This document shows, piece after piece, positions 51,961-63,484 of a DNA stretch of 64,000 nt (position 1 is its first letter; each line of letters starts with the position of its first letter). The translations under genes were made by a program, and so were the position numbers. A model generated the notes under the pieces. That model worked only from the letters and a program-made list of their open reading frames with translations, did no database searches and was not told the DNA's origin. The stretch covers positions 620,001 to 684,000 of the forward strand of contig SJRY01000228.1 of NCBI GenBank assembly GCA_011319805.1. The letters are read 5' to 3'. Origin of the DNA: Macrocybe gigantea. Its lineage: Eukaryota; Basidiomycota; Agaricomycetes; Agaricales; Callistosporiaceae.

Positions 51961-52689
51961 TCAGCCTTTAATGAACCCGCCGATAGGTTCAACACAGGCC
52001 ATTGTCTCAGCTGCACCCTCAGGAGTGGTGCGAAACTGTCCATTAATCCAAATGCATGCTTTGCGCTGCATTTGGCGTAGTTGTTTCAACAGTGCGACAT
52101 TACGCATGCCATTGAAGTTCCACAATAAACAGCCGTACGTTGCGATGGGACGCGCGCACGACAAGTAGAGAATGCATTTTTGTTGAGGGGATAAGCCCCG
52201 AACAGAATTGCCCAACATTTGGAAGGCCCTGGCGGTAGTCAAGGCCTTCGTAGCGTAGAATCGAACATGCTCCTTAAAAGAAAGGCGCGCGTCCAAAAAG
52301 AAACCAAGGTATCGCCAGACATCCTTGGGTCGAAGCGGGGTGTTGCCCGTAAATGGAGCAAAACCCAAGTCAATAGACGGACGAGGGTCCATGCTATTGC
52401 GCGAAAAGTGCTGTAATTCAGTCTTGTTGTGTTCTACAACAAGACCGAAGTCAGTGAAGAGGTTATGCACAGAGGCATAAGCCCTCTGCAGTTTCGGAAC
52501 ATTGTCCGATGTGGATTTGGACTGAGCAATGATCAGTCCGTCATCAACGAATGACATGATTACTGGCATATCACCAGCTTTCTGATAAAGTTTCAGTACC
52601 GGCGCCAAGTAAAGCGCTGACAATACTGGGGAGAGTGCAGAGCCTTGACCAACTCCCACGTCGGCATCGAACTCTGGAGAGATGGCACT
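51961..52689 (-). CDS. LINE ORF2 fragment: reverse transcriptase
   Basis: Reads 'AISPEFDADVGVGQGSALSP' (RT block with GQGSALSP), 'MPVIMSFVDDGLIIAQSKST' with catalytic FVDD, 'WRYLGFFLDARLSF' and 'IATYGCLLWNFNG' in the thumb. It ends at a TGA caused by a single-base loss near 51955-51965 (GFIKG then stop). The annotated frame extends upstream into flanking SINE sequence to 52728, but the LINE starts at 52689. Role: target-primed reverse transcription of LINE and partner SINE RNA. Confidence 0.88.
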   Translation of the reverse strand, partial: SAISPEFDADVGVGQGSALSPVLSALYLAPVLKLYQKAGDMPVIMSFVDDGLIIAQSKSTSDNVPKLQRAYASVHNLFTDFGLVVEHNKTELQHFSRNSMDPRPSIDLGFAPFTGNTPLRPKDVWRYLGFFLDARLSFKEHVRFYATKALTTARAFQMLGNSVRGLSPQQKCILYLSCARPIATYGCLLWNFNGMRNVALLKQLRQMQRKACIWINGQFRTTPEGAAETMACVEPIGGFIKG

Positions 52690-52704
52690 GCTTACCCCAG
52701 CTTC

Positions 52705-53306
52705 AGTTGTGCTATAAAGGTGGCCCATTACCCAGGAGTTTCACACTTCAGATTCAACTTAAGTGGTTACCTGGGTGTATTATCTCAGGGACTACTGACA
52801 GAAGAGTTAGTCTCTTGAGCCAAGGACTGGAGACTGTCCAGCCTTGCTACAGCCCAATAGTATCAGGGCTGCAACCCCCAGTCCTGCCTTCCTGTCCCTC
52901 AGCAGATGGTTCGCTGATGCCCTTTTATGGGTGTAGATCCCCATCTGTCCAAGGTCTCTGTCTTGCCATGTGCCTCTCAGACTGGCATCCAATATTACAG
53001 CAAGGTTTGCCCTTATTGAATGGGTCTGGATCTACTTCCACCATTGGCATACTGCACCATGACTAATCTCCATGGACCCCTACTTCAGGCAGCTCACATG
53101 GTACCGGGTACCCTCGGGTGGTTATCAGGACGATTCTCGGTATGGTCCCTTATCCTTTCGGCCCCTATGCTTTGAAATTGGGGATCACATGTGGTCTACC
53201 AGATTAAGGCATTGTCTGGCACTTACATCCCAAGGCCATCCATGCCAAGGGAAACCAGTCACATGAGTTAGAGTCATGTGACACTTGATCCACATAGTAG
53301 GGTAAG
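52705..53306 (-). mobile_element. SINE-4 body, continued
   Basis: This continues 50280-50325 across the young LINE. It shares blocks with the reversed SINE-2, for example 'gatggttcgctgatgccctt' against 'catggtttgctgatgcctgg' (58285) and 'tctgtcttgccatgtgcctc' against the 58330 region. Its tRNA-like head should be to the right but is cut at 53306 by the next LINE's poly(T). No gene is seen in it. Confidence 0.65.
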
Positions 53307-53338
<32 letters not shown>

Positions 53339-55162
53339 ACAATTTATAAAGCCTTAGGCTCATGCTCGTGCTGACTCGCCCACTCGGCCTGTGTCCCCCA
53401 GCTCCTAGGAGCCAGATGTGGTCAATTCCATGCAATTACTTCCATACAAAGGCTCTGCAAGGAGCTATAACTCTAAGTATCCCCCGCTATGAAGGGGCAG
53501 TTACCCGCCCCCCGGATCCAGAATGAAAGCACCCACTGCCTTATTTGATGTCAGATACTTAATGAATCAGAAATGCACAAAGGCATCATACTGGCATTCA
53601 GTTGGCCTGTTTCAGTTACAGCACAGGGTCATGACATGGATGGAGTCTTCAGGCCCTCATCCACAGGAGCATTCATCGCTCTCAACGAAGTTAAACTGCG
53701 CTTGATATGCATTGATTGGTGCATGTCTGCATGTGATGCAACATTGACAGCAATGAGCAAACAACTCATTGTCTGTCACCAATTTTATGAAGCCCATTCT
53801 CTTGCAGAGGGGGCGCTCATAGGAATCTGGCTTTCCAGCATTGTGAAAACAAAATGTGGAGGCACTAATGTATTTCTTGATTCCAGAATTGTGGAACCAG
53901 GAGGTATGCATTTCATCGTCCGCCTCCTTACGGAGTACGTCTGTAGTATAGAGAGGACGAAGTCTCTGAGGGACATCCAGGCCATGCGCTGATACATGTG
54001 CCTCAACTTGAATAGCCCATTTTCAACAGAAAGGGACATGCCAGAACGTAATCTGGTACAGCTCAGACTGGGAAAACCAAGTATGTAATGAAGTGCACAG
54101 AGCAATGGGGCCCCAGTAGCCCAGTGGTTATCATTGCCACCAAAGACTGGAGAGGTGGCTGTGCACCACCGGAAGGGTTGGGGTTCGATTCCCCTCATCC
54201 TCAGTACCCATTAAAGCTGGGAAAGGCATGTGACCTATCAGAGGTTACTATCACATGCTCGGTTCACATGGGTCAGGTGATGCTGACACCATGGGAAAGA
54301 TTGGTTGCATTGATCACCTGGCCTGGGTGTGGTGCCTGAATTGATAACTCGGGGCCCAGGTTCAAGGAGTCATGTGACATTTATAGGATGGCATATGATC
54401 CAGGTGGGAGCGATCGATTGTACCCTAAAGTGGCACATTAGGCCATGAGTCTAGTGTTCCATGCCTGAAATGGTCATGTGATATCATATGATCAAGTAGG
54501 GAGCGAAAGCATAGGGGGTGGTAAGCGGGGTAGAATATATACAGAACAAGCTGAATGTCTGGGTGATTCCAGGCCAGGCCATCCCCCACCACAGACAGTC
54601 ACAGTCCGGTATCACCGGAGCCATCCGCTGACATAGAGTGGTCGTTAGTCCCAGTAGTATGACACCTGTGACATACCTGCAAAGTGGACTGCTCCTTACG
54701 GACCGAGTCCATGGACACTCGGGGACTCCAGGGAGGGTGTGGGAAATGAGTCAAGTCCTGGGTTCCTCGGAACTAAACAGAGGGGGCTCCTAGTGTCAGA
54801 AACCAATCCCTGGCTCCTTCGGGAGAGCACAACCAGGGCTGGCTGGTGGCAAGGCAGAGACTGGGGACAAGTGGGGATCCGCATTGATGATGTAAAGTGA
54901 ACCACTTGCTCTGGAACAGGAAACGGTAGTAAGCGGGGCTCTCTGTGAACTCCCTGCTGAAGAGCGAGCCGTGGCAGGCCGGGACAGCCTCCCGCGACCT
55001 GGCCGGAGTAGTGCTAACAAACTCCTCTGTCGGTTCATGGACTGATGAGGTCCATTGGGTCTGAGTTGACTCCGGGATGCACTGTAATGGTGGGCTCCCC
55101 TCGCAAGAGCGGGTGAAGTGCAGGGCTCTGCTATACGCAGGGCCCTGAATCTCGTAAATTGT

Positions 55163-55200
<38 letters not shown>

Positions 55201-57898
55201 GCACAGAGCAATGGAATGCGACTGTGCAGAGTGAGGGTTACAATTGACAATGCGGTTAATAGCATTCATTGAGTCGAGGAAGCACATGATAGATGTAGCT
55301 CCGTCTTGTGCGATAGCCTTTTGGATGACATATACAATCCAATAAGCTCCGAATCATCACTCATTGCTTTGCCAACCGGCTGACAAGTTTCATGAATAAG
55401 CGTATTGCCTCGGTAGACTCAGGACGAATACACAGACTGCTTAAGTGTATCTGCTTTCATGGGCACGGCACCATCACTACTCGTATATATACAGCTGGGC
55501 TCAAGCTGGCACTCAATGAGTGCCTGTTCGAGCATAGCATGATAAGCTTTGACAGAGTCTTCATCCCTGCCAAGGAGTTTATGGATCTCAAGGTGACTGC
55601 TGTATTCATCAACAAGCTGCCTGCCCAGATTATTCGCATCTGTAAAATAGTCCATAGATAAAAAGTTTGGTGGTTTAAGGTCTACCAGATCCTTGAAGGG
55701 GGACTTGAGCGCACTGCGCTGCCTGTCCAATAGAGAGGCCAAATTTTTTGATTCCGACAGATCACCTCCCACCTGTGACATGGTAGTCAGAGATCTGAGG
55801 GCATGCCTCAAGTTGGAATTAGCAAGACAGGCAGAGGACCCGACTTTCAGCCACTTGATGAACCCAGCGATAGGCTCGATGCAGGCCATCATTTCAGCTG
55901 CACCTTCCGGAGTGGTGTGAAACTGACCATTGATCTAAATGCAGGCCTTACGCTGCATCTGGCGTAGTTGCTTCATCAGTGCGACATTGCTCATACCGTT
56001 GAAGTTCCAGAGTAAGCAGCTATACGTTGCTATAGGATGCATACATAATAGGTACAGAATGCACTTCTGTTGAGGAGATAAGCCCCAAACAGAATTGCCT
56101 AACATATGAAAGGCCCTGGCAGTGGTCAGTGCCTTCATTGCATAAAAACAGACGTGTTCTCTAAAGGATAGGTGCACATCCAAAAAGAATCCAAGATATC
56201 TCCAGCCATCCTTGGGCTGCAGTGGAGTGTTATCCGTGAAGGGGGCAAAACCCAAATCAATAGAAGGGTGGGCCCCAGGTCCTTGCTATTGCACGAGAAG
56301 TGCTGTAGTTTGGTTTTGTTGTATTCGACAACAAGACCAAAGTCAGTGAAGAGGTTGTACACTGAAGCATACACCCTCTGGAGCTTCGGAACATTGTCTG
56401 GAATGGACTTGGACTGAGCAATGATCAGCCCATCATCCACAAATGACATGATGGTCGGCATATTGCCAACCTTCTGATATATTTTCAGTACTGGAGCCAA
56501 ATAGAAGGCAGACAGTACATGCGACAAAGCTGAGCCAAGGCTAATACCAATGTCAGCATTGAACTCAGGAGAGATGGCACTGCACTAGTTGGGTTGAAGA
56601 CAGCAAATTTAGTCACTTCGTATTGCATACGTTGTGCTAGCATTTTCTCGATGAGCTTGCCAAGAGTATTCAAAAGCACAATCGGATGAAAGGCCTTATA
56701 TGCAAGTTTGCCCAGTTTCAGTATAATTACCAACAGACTCTGCTTGAAGTAAGAGGGCCAATGACCCAATTCCAGACATGCATTAGTGATGTTCAGGATG
56801 AAATCAGCTAAGTGAGGAAATTTCACAAGCTGCTTGACATGGCCCCAAGACAGATGATCAGGTCCTGGAGCAAAGGTATTGCTACAAGGCTCTAAGGACT
56901 CTCAGAGTTCTGCAGCAGAAAACGGGACCCAGTTCCGAATTGGATGTGGCTCGAGATCATCAAGCTTATCCAAATTAATTGGTCGGTCAGACACAGCATT
57001 GTAAGATTTATTGAGTGCATTCCACAGTGACTCGATAGAATTACAAGGTTGTCTCTGAAAGGAGATAGCTTCATAGGCCAGGAGCGGCCTTTGCTTCATC
57101 CATGCAGCTAGATTCCATGGATGTTGTGACTTTTCAGCTACCTCCTTGATTCGCTGATCAATATACCGAGCAGATCGCCAGCAATGTCAGAGATAAACTC
57201 AGGCACGCTGTCCTTTAAAAGAGTCCGGCGTAGATCAGTAAGGTCTAGCAATGGAATATCTAAGGAGAGTGACAATGAACAGCGGTCCGATGTCAGTCTC
57301 AGGTCATCACGCCATTCCAGCAACATCGACAGGAATGAACACTAAATCGATAATGGGGGCCACAGCTCTGGGTTATGTGAAACAAAGGTTGCGCCATGAT
57401 TGAATGGCTCCACCCACTCAAGACCAAGATCGAGTGCTGCATTACACAGCATCTCTCCCCGTGTATGCTGCAAAGTATGGACTCCATTCCAGAGTTCATA
57501 ATGACAATTGAAATCCCCTCCCAGATAAGTCTGGTTGGGGAAGTCAGGCCTGTCCGCACACTCATGCAGCAAGTAAATAGCGCTTCTGTCTACATCAGAG
57601 TAGGCATTTGCGAGAAATAGAGGCTCTCCCGGAGTGGAAAAGCTGATGACTATCAGATCATGGCTATCAACGAGATTGCATCTAAGGAAGGGACACAACC
57701 GATGTAGGCAGTTGTGAACATATGCCATCACATATAGAGGATCCTCATATGATGAGCGGTGGATGATACAAGTCCAGTCAGGGTGACTGGGACCCTCAAT
57801 TACTGGCTCACCATCAGTGCTGTGTGCTGACAGGGCTTGTCTCAACAGGTTCCAGACAGGCTCTTGGAAAAACAGAATATCATAATTCTCTTTCAGAG
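53307..57898 (-). mobile_element. LINE, reverse, ORF2 from endonuclease to 3' end
   Basis: On the - strand, from 57898: 'NYDILFFQEPVWNLL' (endonuclease E motif), 'ANAYSDVDRSAIYLL', 'YLGGDFNCHYELWN' (GDFN), then 'SDRCSLSLSLDIPLL' (57300-57170). An ~850-bp linker/RT start follows ('FAPGPDHLSWGHVKQL', 'HPIVLLNTLGKLIEKML'), then an internal deletion at about 56583, RT 'MPTIMSFVDDGLIIAQSK' (FVDD), thumb, RNase H and 3' UTR with poly(A) (T run 53307-53332). SINE-3 is inserted at 54109-55197. The 3' UTR lacks about 200 bp compared with sister copies. Stops are scattered. ORF2 begins exactly where the forward half at 47249 ends. Confidence 0.87.
54109..55197 (+). mobile_element. SINE-3: tRNA-like head, LINE tail (1.1 kb)
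   Basis: Flanked by the 17-bp TSD AGTGCACAGAGCAATGG (54092-54108 and 55198-55214). It begins ggccccagtagcccagtgg (A box TAGCCCAGTGG, about 54117-54127) and has a B box in 'gggttcgattcccc' (about 54180-54193). It ends in only 'gtaaattgttgattt' of the LINE tail plus about 30 A. The body is related to SINE-1/2 but clearly diverged, so at least two subfamilies exist. The TSD length and poly(A) match those of the LINEs, which supports mobilisation by the LINE. Confidence 0.9.
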
Positions 57899-59105
57899 TT
57901 TTTTTTTTTTAAAAATCAACAATTTATAAAGCGGTGCTTGATGGTAGTCCGCTTGTAAATACACAACAGTACCTATGATAAATACATGAAGTTTAGGGCC
58001 CTCCAAGTGGAGGACCCTTATCGTCACCTCCCTTGCAGGATAGGCGCTAGACTAAACAGTGGAATTCCGTATCTAGACCCCAGAATCAACTTGGATTCAA
58101 AGCCTGGATTAGTCATTCAGATGAACTGGCAGAGGATAAGTCCTCTCAGGCCGGAGTCAGGGGACTGCTCTGTTCCGCCATGGTCCGAATTTTGGCCAGG
58201 GAGCAAGTTACCAAGAGGCCAAGCCAACAGCAAGCTGGGTATTGGTAAGCCCCACTTACTTTACTTTTTCTGTTTCTGAGCACATGGTTTGCTGATGCCT
58301 GGAGGGCACGGATCCCCAATCATGTCTCATGTCTCTACCTTGCCAGCATCCAGCCCCAGTGTGCATCCTAGACCCAAGGCCTAGGCCAGAGAGTTCTATA
58401 CCCATGCTTAACTCGTTATGCATGCCCCACAAGGAGGTCTCAGGCTCCCATCTGAGCAGTGCTTTATGATTATGTGGTGGCTACTCCTGGGCCTGGAGAC
58501 TCCCCAAGTGTGCCCAAGGACCGATCCACACTACCAACGCTGACTAACGACCAAGTTCTCTGCCTAATCCAGTTGGTTAGACTGGGCCTGAGATTAACCA
58601 GTGGGGGAGTGTCCTGTCCTAAGCTCGCAGTCTGAAGAGACTCCCTATTATAGGGTGTGCAGCACCTTCCAGAAGTGCGCATGCTCTGGAATGCCCCATT
58701 ACAGGGTGCACATCATAGGTTGGGTAGTTCTCAAGTCTTTCCTCCGCTTACCATGCCCTCTGCTTTCACTCCCTACTTGATCACATGATCAATCACATGT
58801 CCATTTCAGGCATGGCCTGTTAGGGGTTACCTGACTTGCCACTTTGGGCTCCCACGATTATCTCTATCACATGACCAGGTTACCACCCTAGTTACAGAAG
58901 GTCACATGATCATGGTACTGCCTCAGAGTTGATTACTAACCTGAGTCACCAAGCACATGACTGTAACCAATGATGGGTCATATGCCTATCCCTACTTTCA
59001 AGGTACACGGGATGAGTGGGAATCAAACCCACAACCTTTCCAGTGACTGCATAGCCACCTCTTCAGTTTTTAGTGGCGATTAAACTACTAGGCTACTGGG
59101 GCCCC
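57899..59105 (-). mobile_element. SINE-2, reverse, near-identical to SINE-1
   Basis: This 1.2-kb copy is nearly identical by eye to 47250-48461, in opposite orientation. The LINE-like tail and poly(A) are at 57899-57990, and the head ends at ...gctactggggcccc (59105). The A box is in reverse near 59084-59094 and the B box near 59022-59030 carries GTTTGATTC instead of GTTCGATTC. The tail flank is LINE ORF2 and the head flank is Gypsy RNase H, so its flanks are also mismatched, complementary to those of SINE-1. Confidence 0.88.
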
Positions 59106-60040
59106 CCAACAGGTCTGCATGCCACTTGGTCAAGGCATGGATAATGGCTAGGAGCTCCTTCTCATAGACTGAGTAGTTCAATTGGGCATCATGCAGGGAG
59201 TGGGAGTCGAACAAAACTGGTCGTGCTGTTTCCCAGATTTTGCCAAAGAAGAGGACTGCGCTAGTGCAGAAATCACTGGCATCTGTTATCACATAGACTT
59301 TATAATCTGGCATCAGACTGGAGTCAATAGTTGTGAGGCATTTATGTGAAATGATGAGCTCTTTGATAGCTCAGAATGCTATGTTGTGATGGTCCTGCCA
59401 TTCAAGCCACATGAGTTCATACTCCTTGCCTGTCAGCAGGTTTAGAATCAAAGTGTAGCAAGCGAGATCTGGTAAAAATGAGGCGATAAAGCACACAAGC
59501 CTGAGGAAATGCCAGACATTTTTCGTGCAGTCTGGTATGGGCCAGTCGATAATGTGCTGTGCTTTGTGCTCATCAGCCTCGATGCCATACTCAGAGATAT
59601 TATAACTGAGGAAATGAATTGATTTTTTGAAAAAGTTGAGTCTTTTTTAGATTGCAATATAGTTTATTGAGCCGCAGCACTGTGAAAACAGTGTCTAAGT
59701 CCTTTTGGTATTGTTCAGGGGAGCTGGACCAGATAACGATATTGTCCAAGTAGATGTAGATGTATTTGCTGATTAAGTATCAGAGCATGGCTATAACATG
59801 TCTTTGATGGATCGCAGGGGCATTGCGCAGGCCCATGGGCATGACAACACATTCGTAAAGGCTGAACAGTGTAGAAACTGCATTGAGAGGGATATCAGAT
59901 GGACACATTTTAGTTTGAAAGAAGCTGTTTGTCATATCAAATTTACTCCAAATCTTACTCTTACCACAATCTGCCAGAATATTATCAATGTATGGCAATG
60001 AGTGACTGTTTGTCACCATATTGGCATTGAGCTGGCAATA
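59106..60040 (-). pseudogene. pol: Gypsy D pol: RT and RNase H (broken)
   Basis: On the - strand: RT 'SLPYIDNILADCGKSKIWSK' and 'KFDMTNSFFQ' (about 60000-59915), 'MPMGLRNAPAIHQ' (about 59845), then the catalytic box YLDN (about 59745-59756) in place of YLDD. RNase H follows with 'YKVYVITDASDFCTSAVLFF' (59313-59250), 'YEKELLAIIHAL' and 'KWHADLLGG', where the SINE head follows. The frame changes near 59650 and 59440. The Asp-to-Asn change in the active site needs one G-to-A. The integrase part lies at 48462-48592 on the other strand. Confidence 0.85.
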
Positions 60041-60424
60041 GTCCAACACACCTCTTTCCGCAATGCTCATTTGTAAATAAGTATAAATAACTTGCCTTCA
60101 TCATCTTCATCATTCTACACCATCATCGACTGGGCCGATCTTCAATCAAGTTGTAGACCCGAGTTTCTTAAACTCTTGAGCACTTTCACCTCTCATATCA
60201 TGAAAATCGGCTGAAAATCAACTGACTTATTAGAGTGTTTCTATAAGCGATGATCTGCTCAATATCGTTGGTGGCAGTGGTCCTCCACTGCTCAATCCGC
60301 ACCCTGGATGGCCTCCTGCTAGCCTGTCTTGTCATTCTGCTCCACCTCCCCCTTCAGGAAATGAGAGCCTTCTCTTCCAAGGTGGCAATGGTCTCATAGA
60401 CACTGATGACACCAATCCTTCCAG
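60041..60424 (+). mobile_element. LINE 5' end fragment
   Basis: A full LINE 5' UTR (cctctttccgcaatgctcat, ttgtaaataagtataaataa, aaaatcggctgaaaatcaac) followed by the first ~57 codons of ORF1 from 60249 ('DDLLNIVGGSGPPLLNP', start codon mutated from ATG to gcgatg context), up to 'DTDDTNPS' at 60424. There it is interrupted by another LINE 5' end in the same orientation. It sits in Gypsy D RT on its left side. Confidence 0.8.
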
Positions 60425-60619
60425 TCCACCTCTTTCTGCAATGCCCATTTGTAAACAAGTATAAATAACTTACCGTCATCGTTTCTATCGCTCTACACCG
60501 TCATCGACTGGACAGATCTCATATCAAGTTGCAGACCCGAGTTCCATATACTCTTGAGCACTTTCATCTTTCATATCACGAAAATCGGCTGAAAATCAAC
60601 CGACCTATCAGAGTTTTCT

Positions 60620-62471
60620 ATGAGCAACAACCCGCTCAATATTGTCAGCGGCGGCAGCCATGCACTGCTTAACCCGCACCCTGGACAGCCCTCTGCTGGC
60701 CCATCCCATTCCCCTGCTCCTCCTCCCCCGTCGGGAATGCGAGCCTCCTCTTTCAAGGTGGAGACGGTCTCATGGATACCGACGACACCAACCCCTCTAA
60801 TGCAGGAGGTCCCACTGTACCCTCTGCTCCTCCCTCTCCATCAATTCTGTCTACTGAGGCAGCATACAATGACAACGCCATCGGCATTGCGATCTTCCCC
60901 GAAGGGGATCAGTTCCTTCACGGTGAAGCCAAGGCCACAGCCGAATCTCTTGCCACCCTCAAGGCTTGGATCTTGAAGGTCGGCTCATCCTCCATCTCTA
61001 TTCCGGCGGGATATCAGTATGCCATTGCCAAGAGCATTGCGACTCTGGTCAGCAGTGCAGGCGACGTCAATATGTTTTCTGTCTCTACGCTTGATGGGCC
61101 CCAACACCCTTTAGGTAGGCATTTGCAAGAGATTGTCAATGCCCACCTCCCTTCTCGTGGAAAGGCGACTCATTTCGCTGACCCTCACACCTTTCCTTCT
61201 GGCACTGTACATCTGGAAGACTCCCGCTCGAATATGGGCGCTCGCCCCCCGAGACCGCCTCAGAACCCGAACCACCCCCCTCTGCCCCAACCGCAGTCCT
61301 GCTCCCAAACTCCGGGTCGTGGTCCGCCCCCTTCTGTCAATAGGGCTACTTGTCCTGCTGCTGGCAAGTGCTCTTATGTGCAAGCCTTGGCCCAACCAGC
61401 CAACACTCCCGCTGAAGCCATCGTAGCTTGGCAAAGACATTCCTGCACCTCCCTGCAGAGAAGATCGTCTCCTTGCAAAAAGAAGCAACCGGAGAGCCTT
61501 CCGGACCGCCCAAGAAGAAGGTGAAGTCCACTTCCCATGGCCCATCCTGACGTAACATCAGGGTGTCCTTTACTTTCCTGGCGGACAATGCATCTGTTGC
61601 CACTGGGACTCTTCTCTCTGCCTTCAATCGAGGGCTGACTGCTGGTAAATCCTGGATTCAGTGCGAATCCATCCAGGACCACTCCGCCTCCTCGTTTTCG
61701 TGTTTGATGACGAAGGTGGCATCACCCAAGGACCTCGGCATTCTGTGTAAGGCTGCCCTCCAGTGTGCTCCGGCTGGTTCTACCATCGAGCTCGCTATTC
61801 CGATAAGCATTTCCTATGTGAAACTGCTCGACGTACCATATTTCAATGCTGACAGAAGTGTCATCACTGCCCGGCAAGCATACGAGATTCTCTGAGACTC
61901 GTCATTCTTGGACCTCATCACCCTCGTTGGAGTTCCTTGCATCATGCACAACTCCAAGAATTCTGATACTGCGACCATGTGGTTCAATATCGAAGATATG
62001 TCCACTGGCCAGAACATTAAAGCTCTGGACAACTGCACCGTTATGGTGCGGAACTGGCGATGCCGCTTCCGCACTGCTCTCTCATCGCCGGGAGTTCCTC
62101 TCTGCGAATGCTGTTGGCGCTGGAGGCACTCTGCTCTAAAGTGTAACCAGCAATCCCTCCGCTGCCCGATCTGTGGGGAATCCCACAGAAAGGAACATCA
62201 CCACACACTCGCGTCTTGCTGCAAGGCAAGACCCAAGGCCAACCCTCCTTGTGAGGCAACTCCAGCAGGTCAACCCTGCCCGCATGCTCCGAAGTGTCTT
62301 AGCTGCAGCAAAGACCACTCCACCGATGACCGGAAGTGTGCCTTCTGGAAGAATCGCTTTGATCCTGAATGGATCAAACAACACTATCAGCTGGTACGTG
62401 ATCGAGCACGGTCAAGTCCCAAATATTCTAATGCCTCTCCGCAGCATAATGCGGAGGCCGATGCGTCATGA
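60620..62471 (+). pseudogene. LINE ORF1: Gag-like protein with Cys/His knuckles
   Basis: Starts 'MSNNPLNIVSGGS', Pro/Ser-rich. A frameshift near 60735-60770 leads into the frame from 60772 ('SILSTEAAYNDNAIGIAIF', 'HGEAKATAESLATLKAWIL', 'HPLGRHLQEIVNAHLPSRGK'). A second frameshift near 61425 is followed by 'KKKVKSTSHGPS' and TGA 61548-61550, and from 61563 by 'LITLVGVPCIMHNSKN'. Knuckles are CECCWRWRHSALKC (CX2CX4HX4C), 'CPICGESHRKEHHH' and 'CLSCSKDHSTDDRKC'. It ends at TGA 62469-62471. By analogy with Tad1/I/Jockey-type LINEs it binds element RNA. Two frameshifts and a stop suggest it is inactive. Confidence 0.85.
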
Positions 62472-63484
62472 GTGACACCTCCAGTGGATCAGCCCCGGCT
62501 GTTGTCCCTGGGTCGGGCAGACGCTCTTTGATTTCTTCATTTCGTATTTTCTCTCAAAATGTAAATAGGAAATATGTACATATGGACATTCTCCTCTCCA
62601 CTCTTGGAGAGGACTATGATATCTTGTTTCTCCAAGAACCTGCTTGGAACCTGCTAAGACAAGCCCCATCAGTGCATAGCACTGATGGCGAGCCAGTAAT
62701 CAGAGGTCCCAGTCATCCTGACTGGACTTGCATCGTCCACCGCTCATCATATGAGGACCCGCCTCATGTGATGACTTACGTTCACAACCGCCTATGTCGG
62801 TTGCATCCCTCCCTTCAACGTGATCTTGTGGATAGTCGCGACCTGATGATCGTCAGCTTTTCCACCCCTGGGGAGCCTCTATTCCTCGCCAATGCCTACT
62901 CTGATGTAGACAGAAGCGCTATTCATTTGCTGCACGATTGTGCAGAAAGACCTGACTTCCCAAACCTATCTTATTTAGGAGAGGACTTCAATTGTCATTA
63001 TGAACTCTGGGATGGAGTCCATACCTCGCAGCGTACACGAGGAGAGATGTTGTGTAACGCAGCACTCGACCTTGGTCTTGATTGGGTGGAGCCATCTAAC
63101 CATGGCCCGACCTTCATCTCACATAACGTGGAGCTTCAACCCTCAGTTATCGATTTGATGTTCACCCCTGTTGATGTGATGGGGGTGGCGCCAGTCGTTC
63201 GCGATGACCTGAGATTGACTTTGGACCATTGTCCATTATCGCTCTCCTTAGACATTCCACTGCTGGACCTCTCCGATCCACGCCGGACTCTTTCAAAGGA
63301 CAGCGTGCCTGAGTTTATCTCTGACGTTGCTGGCGATCTGCTCGGTATGGACCTGGTGCCAATCGAGTCACCAGATGATTTAGAGAGCATTCTCCAGACT
63401 CTCTCCAAATCAGTTGACCGTGCTTGGGATCTCCACTCTAAGGAGTGCAAGCTATCGAAGCAGAGCAAAGGCTGGTGCAATGCT
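62468..63484 (+). CDS. LINE ORF2, APE endonuclease domain (partial)
   Basis: ATG 62468 overlaps the ORF1 stop (ATGA). About 339 codons belong to the LINE before the next element. APE endonuclease motifs appear in order: N in 'IFSQNVNRKYVHMDILL', E in 'DILFLQEPAWNLL', N/Y in 'ANAYSDVDRSAI', 'GEDFNCHYELWD' (usual GDFN with Gly-Asp altered to Gly-Glu-Asp), 'HNVELQPSVIDLMFTPVDV' (ID) and 'TLDHCPLSLSLD' (DH). The enzyme nicks target DNA for target-primed reverse transcription. The frame continues to 63520 through the 5' UTR of the next LINE. No stop interrupts it, so the copy is fairly young. Confidence 0.9.

Larger units (their letters stand above)
50326..52689 (-). mobile_element. Young LINE copy, reverse, RT to 3' end
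   Basis: Flanked by the 15-bp TSD GCTTACCCCAGCTTC (50311-50325 and 52690-52704). It has poly(A) (T run at 50326-50347), is CpG-rich and nearly free of stops, so it is a recent copy. It is 5'-truncated inside RT at the 'AISPEFD' codons. Confidence 0.92.
60425..63484 (+). mobile_element. LINE with 5' UTR, ORF1 and start of ORF2
   Basis: It begins at cctctttctgcaatgccc (about 60425). ORF1 is at 60620-62471 and ORF2 at 62468-63484, followed by another LINE 5' end. It is the most complete ORF1 and endonuclease in the window. It is interrupted at 63485 before RT. Confidence 0.88.
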
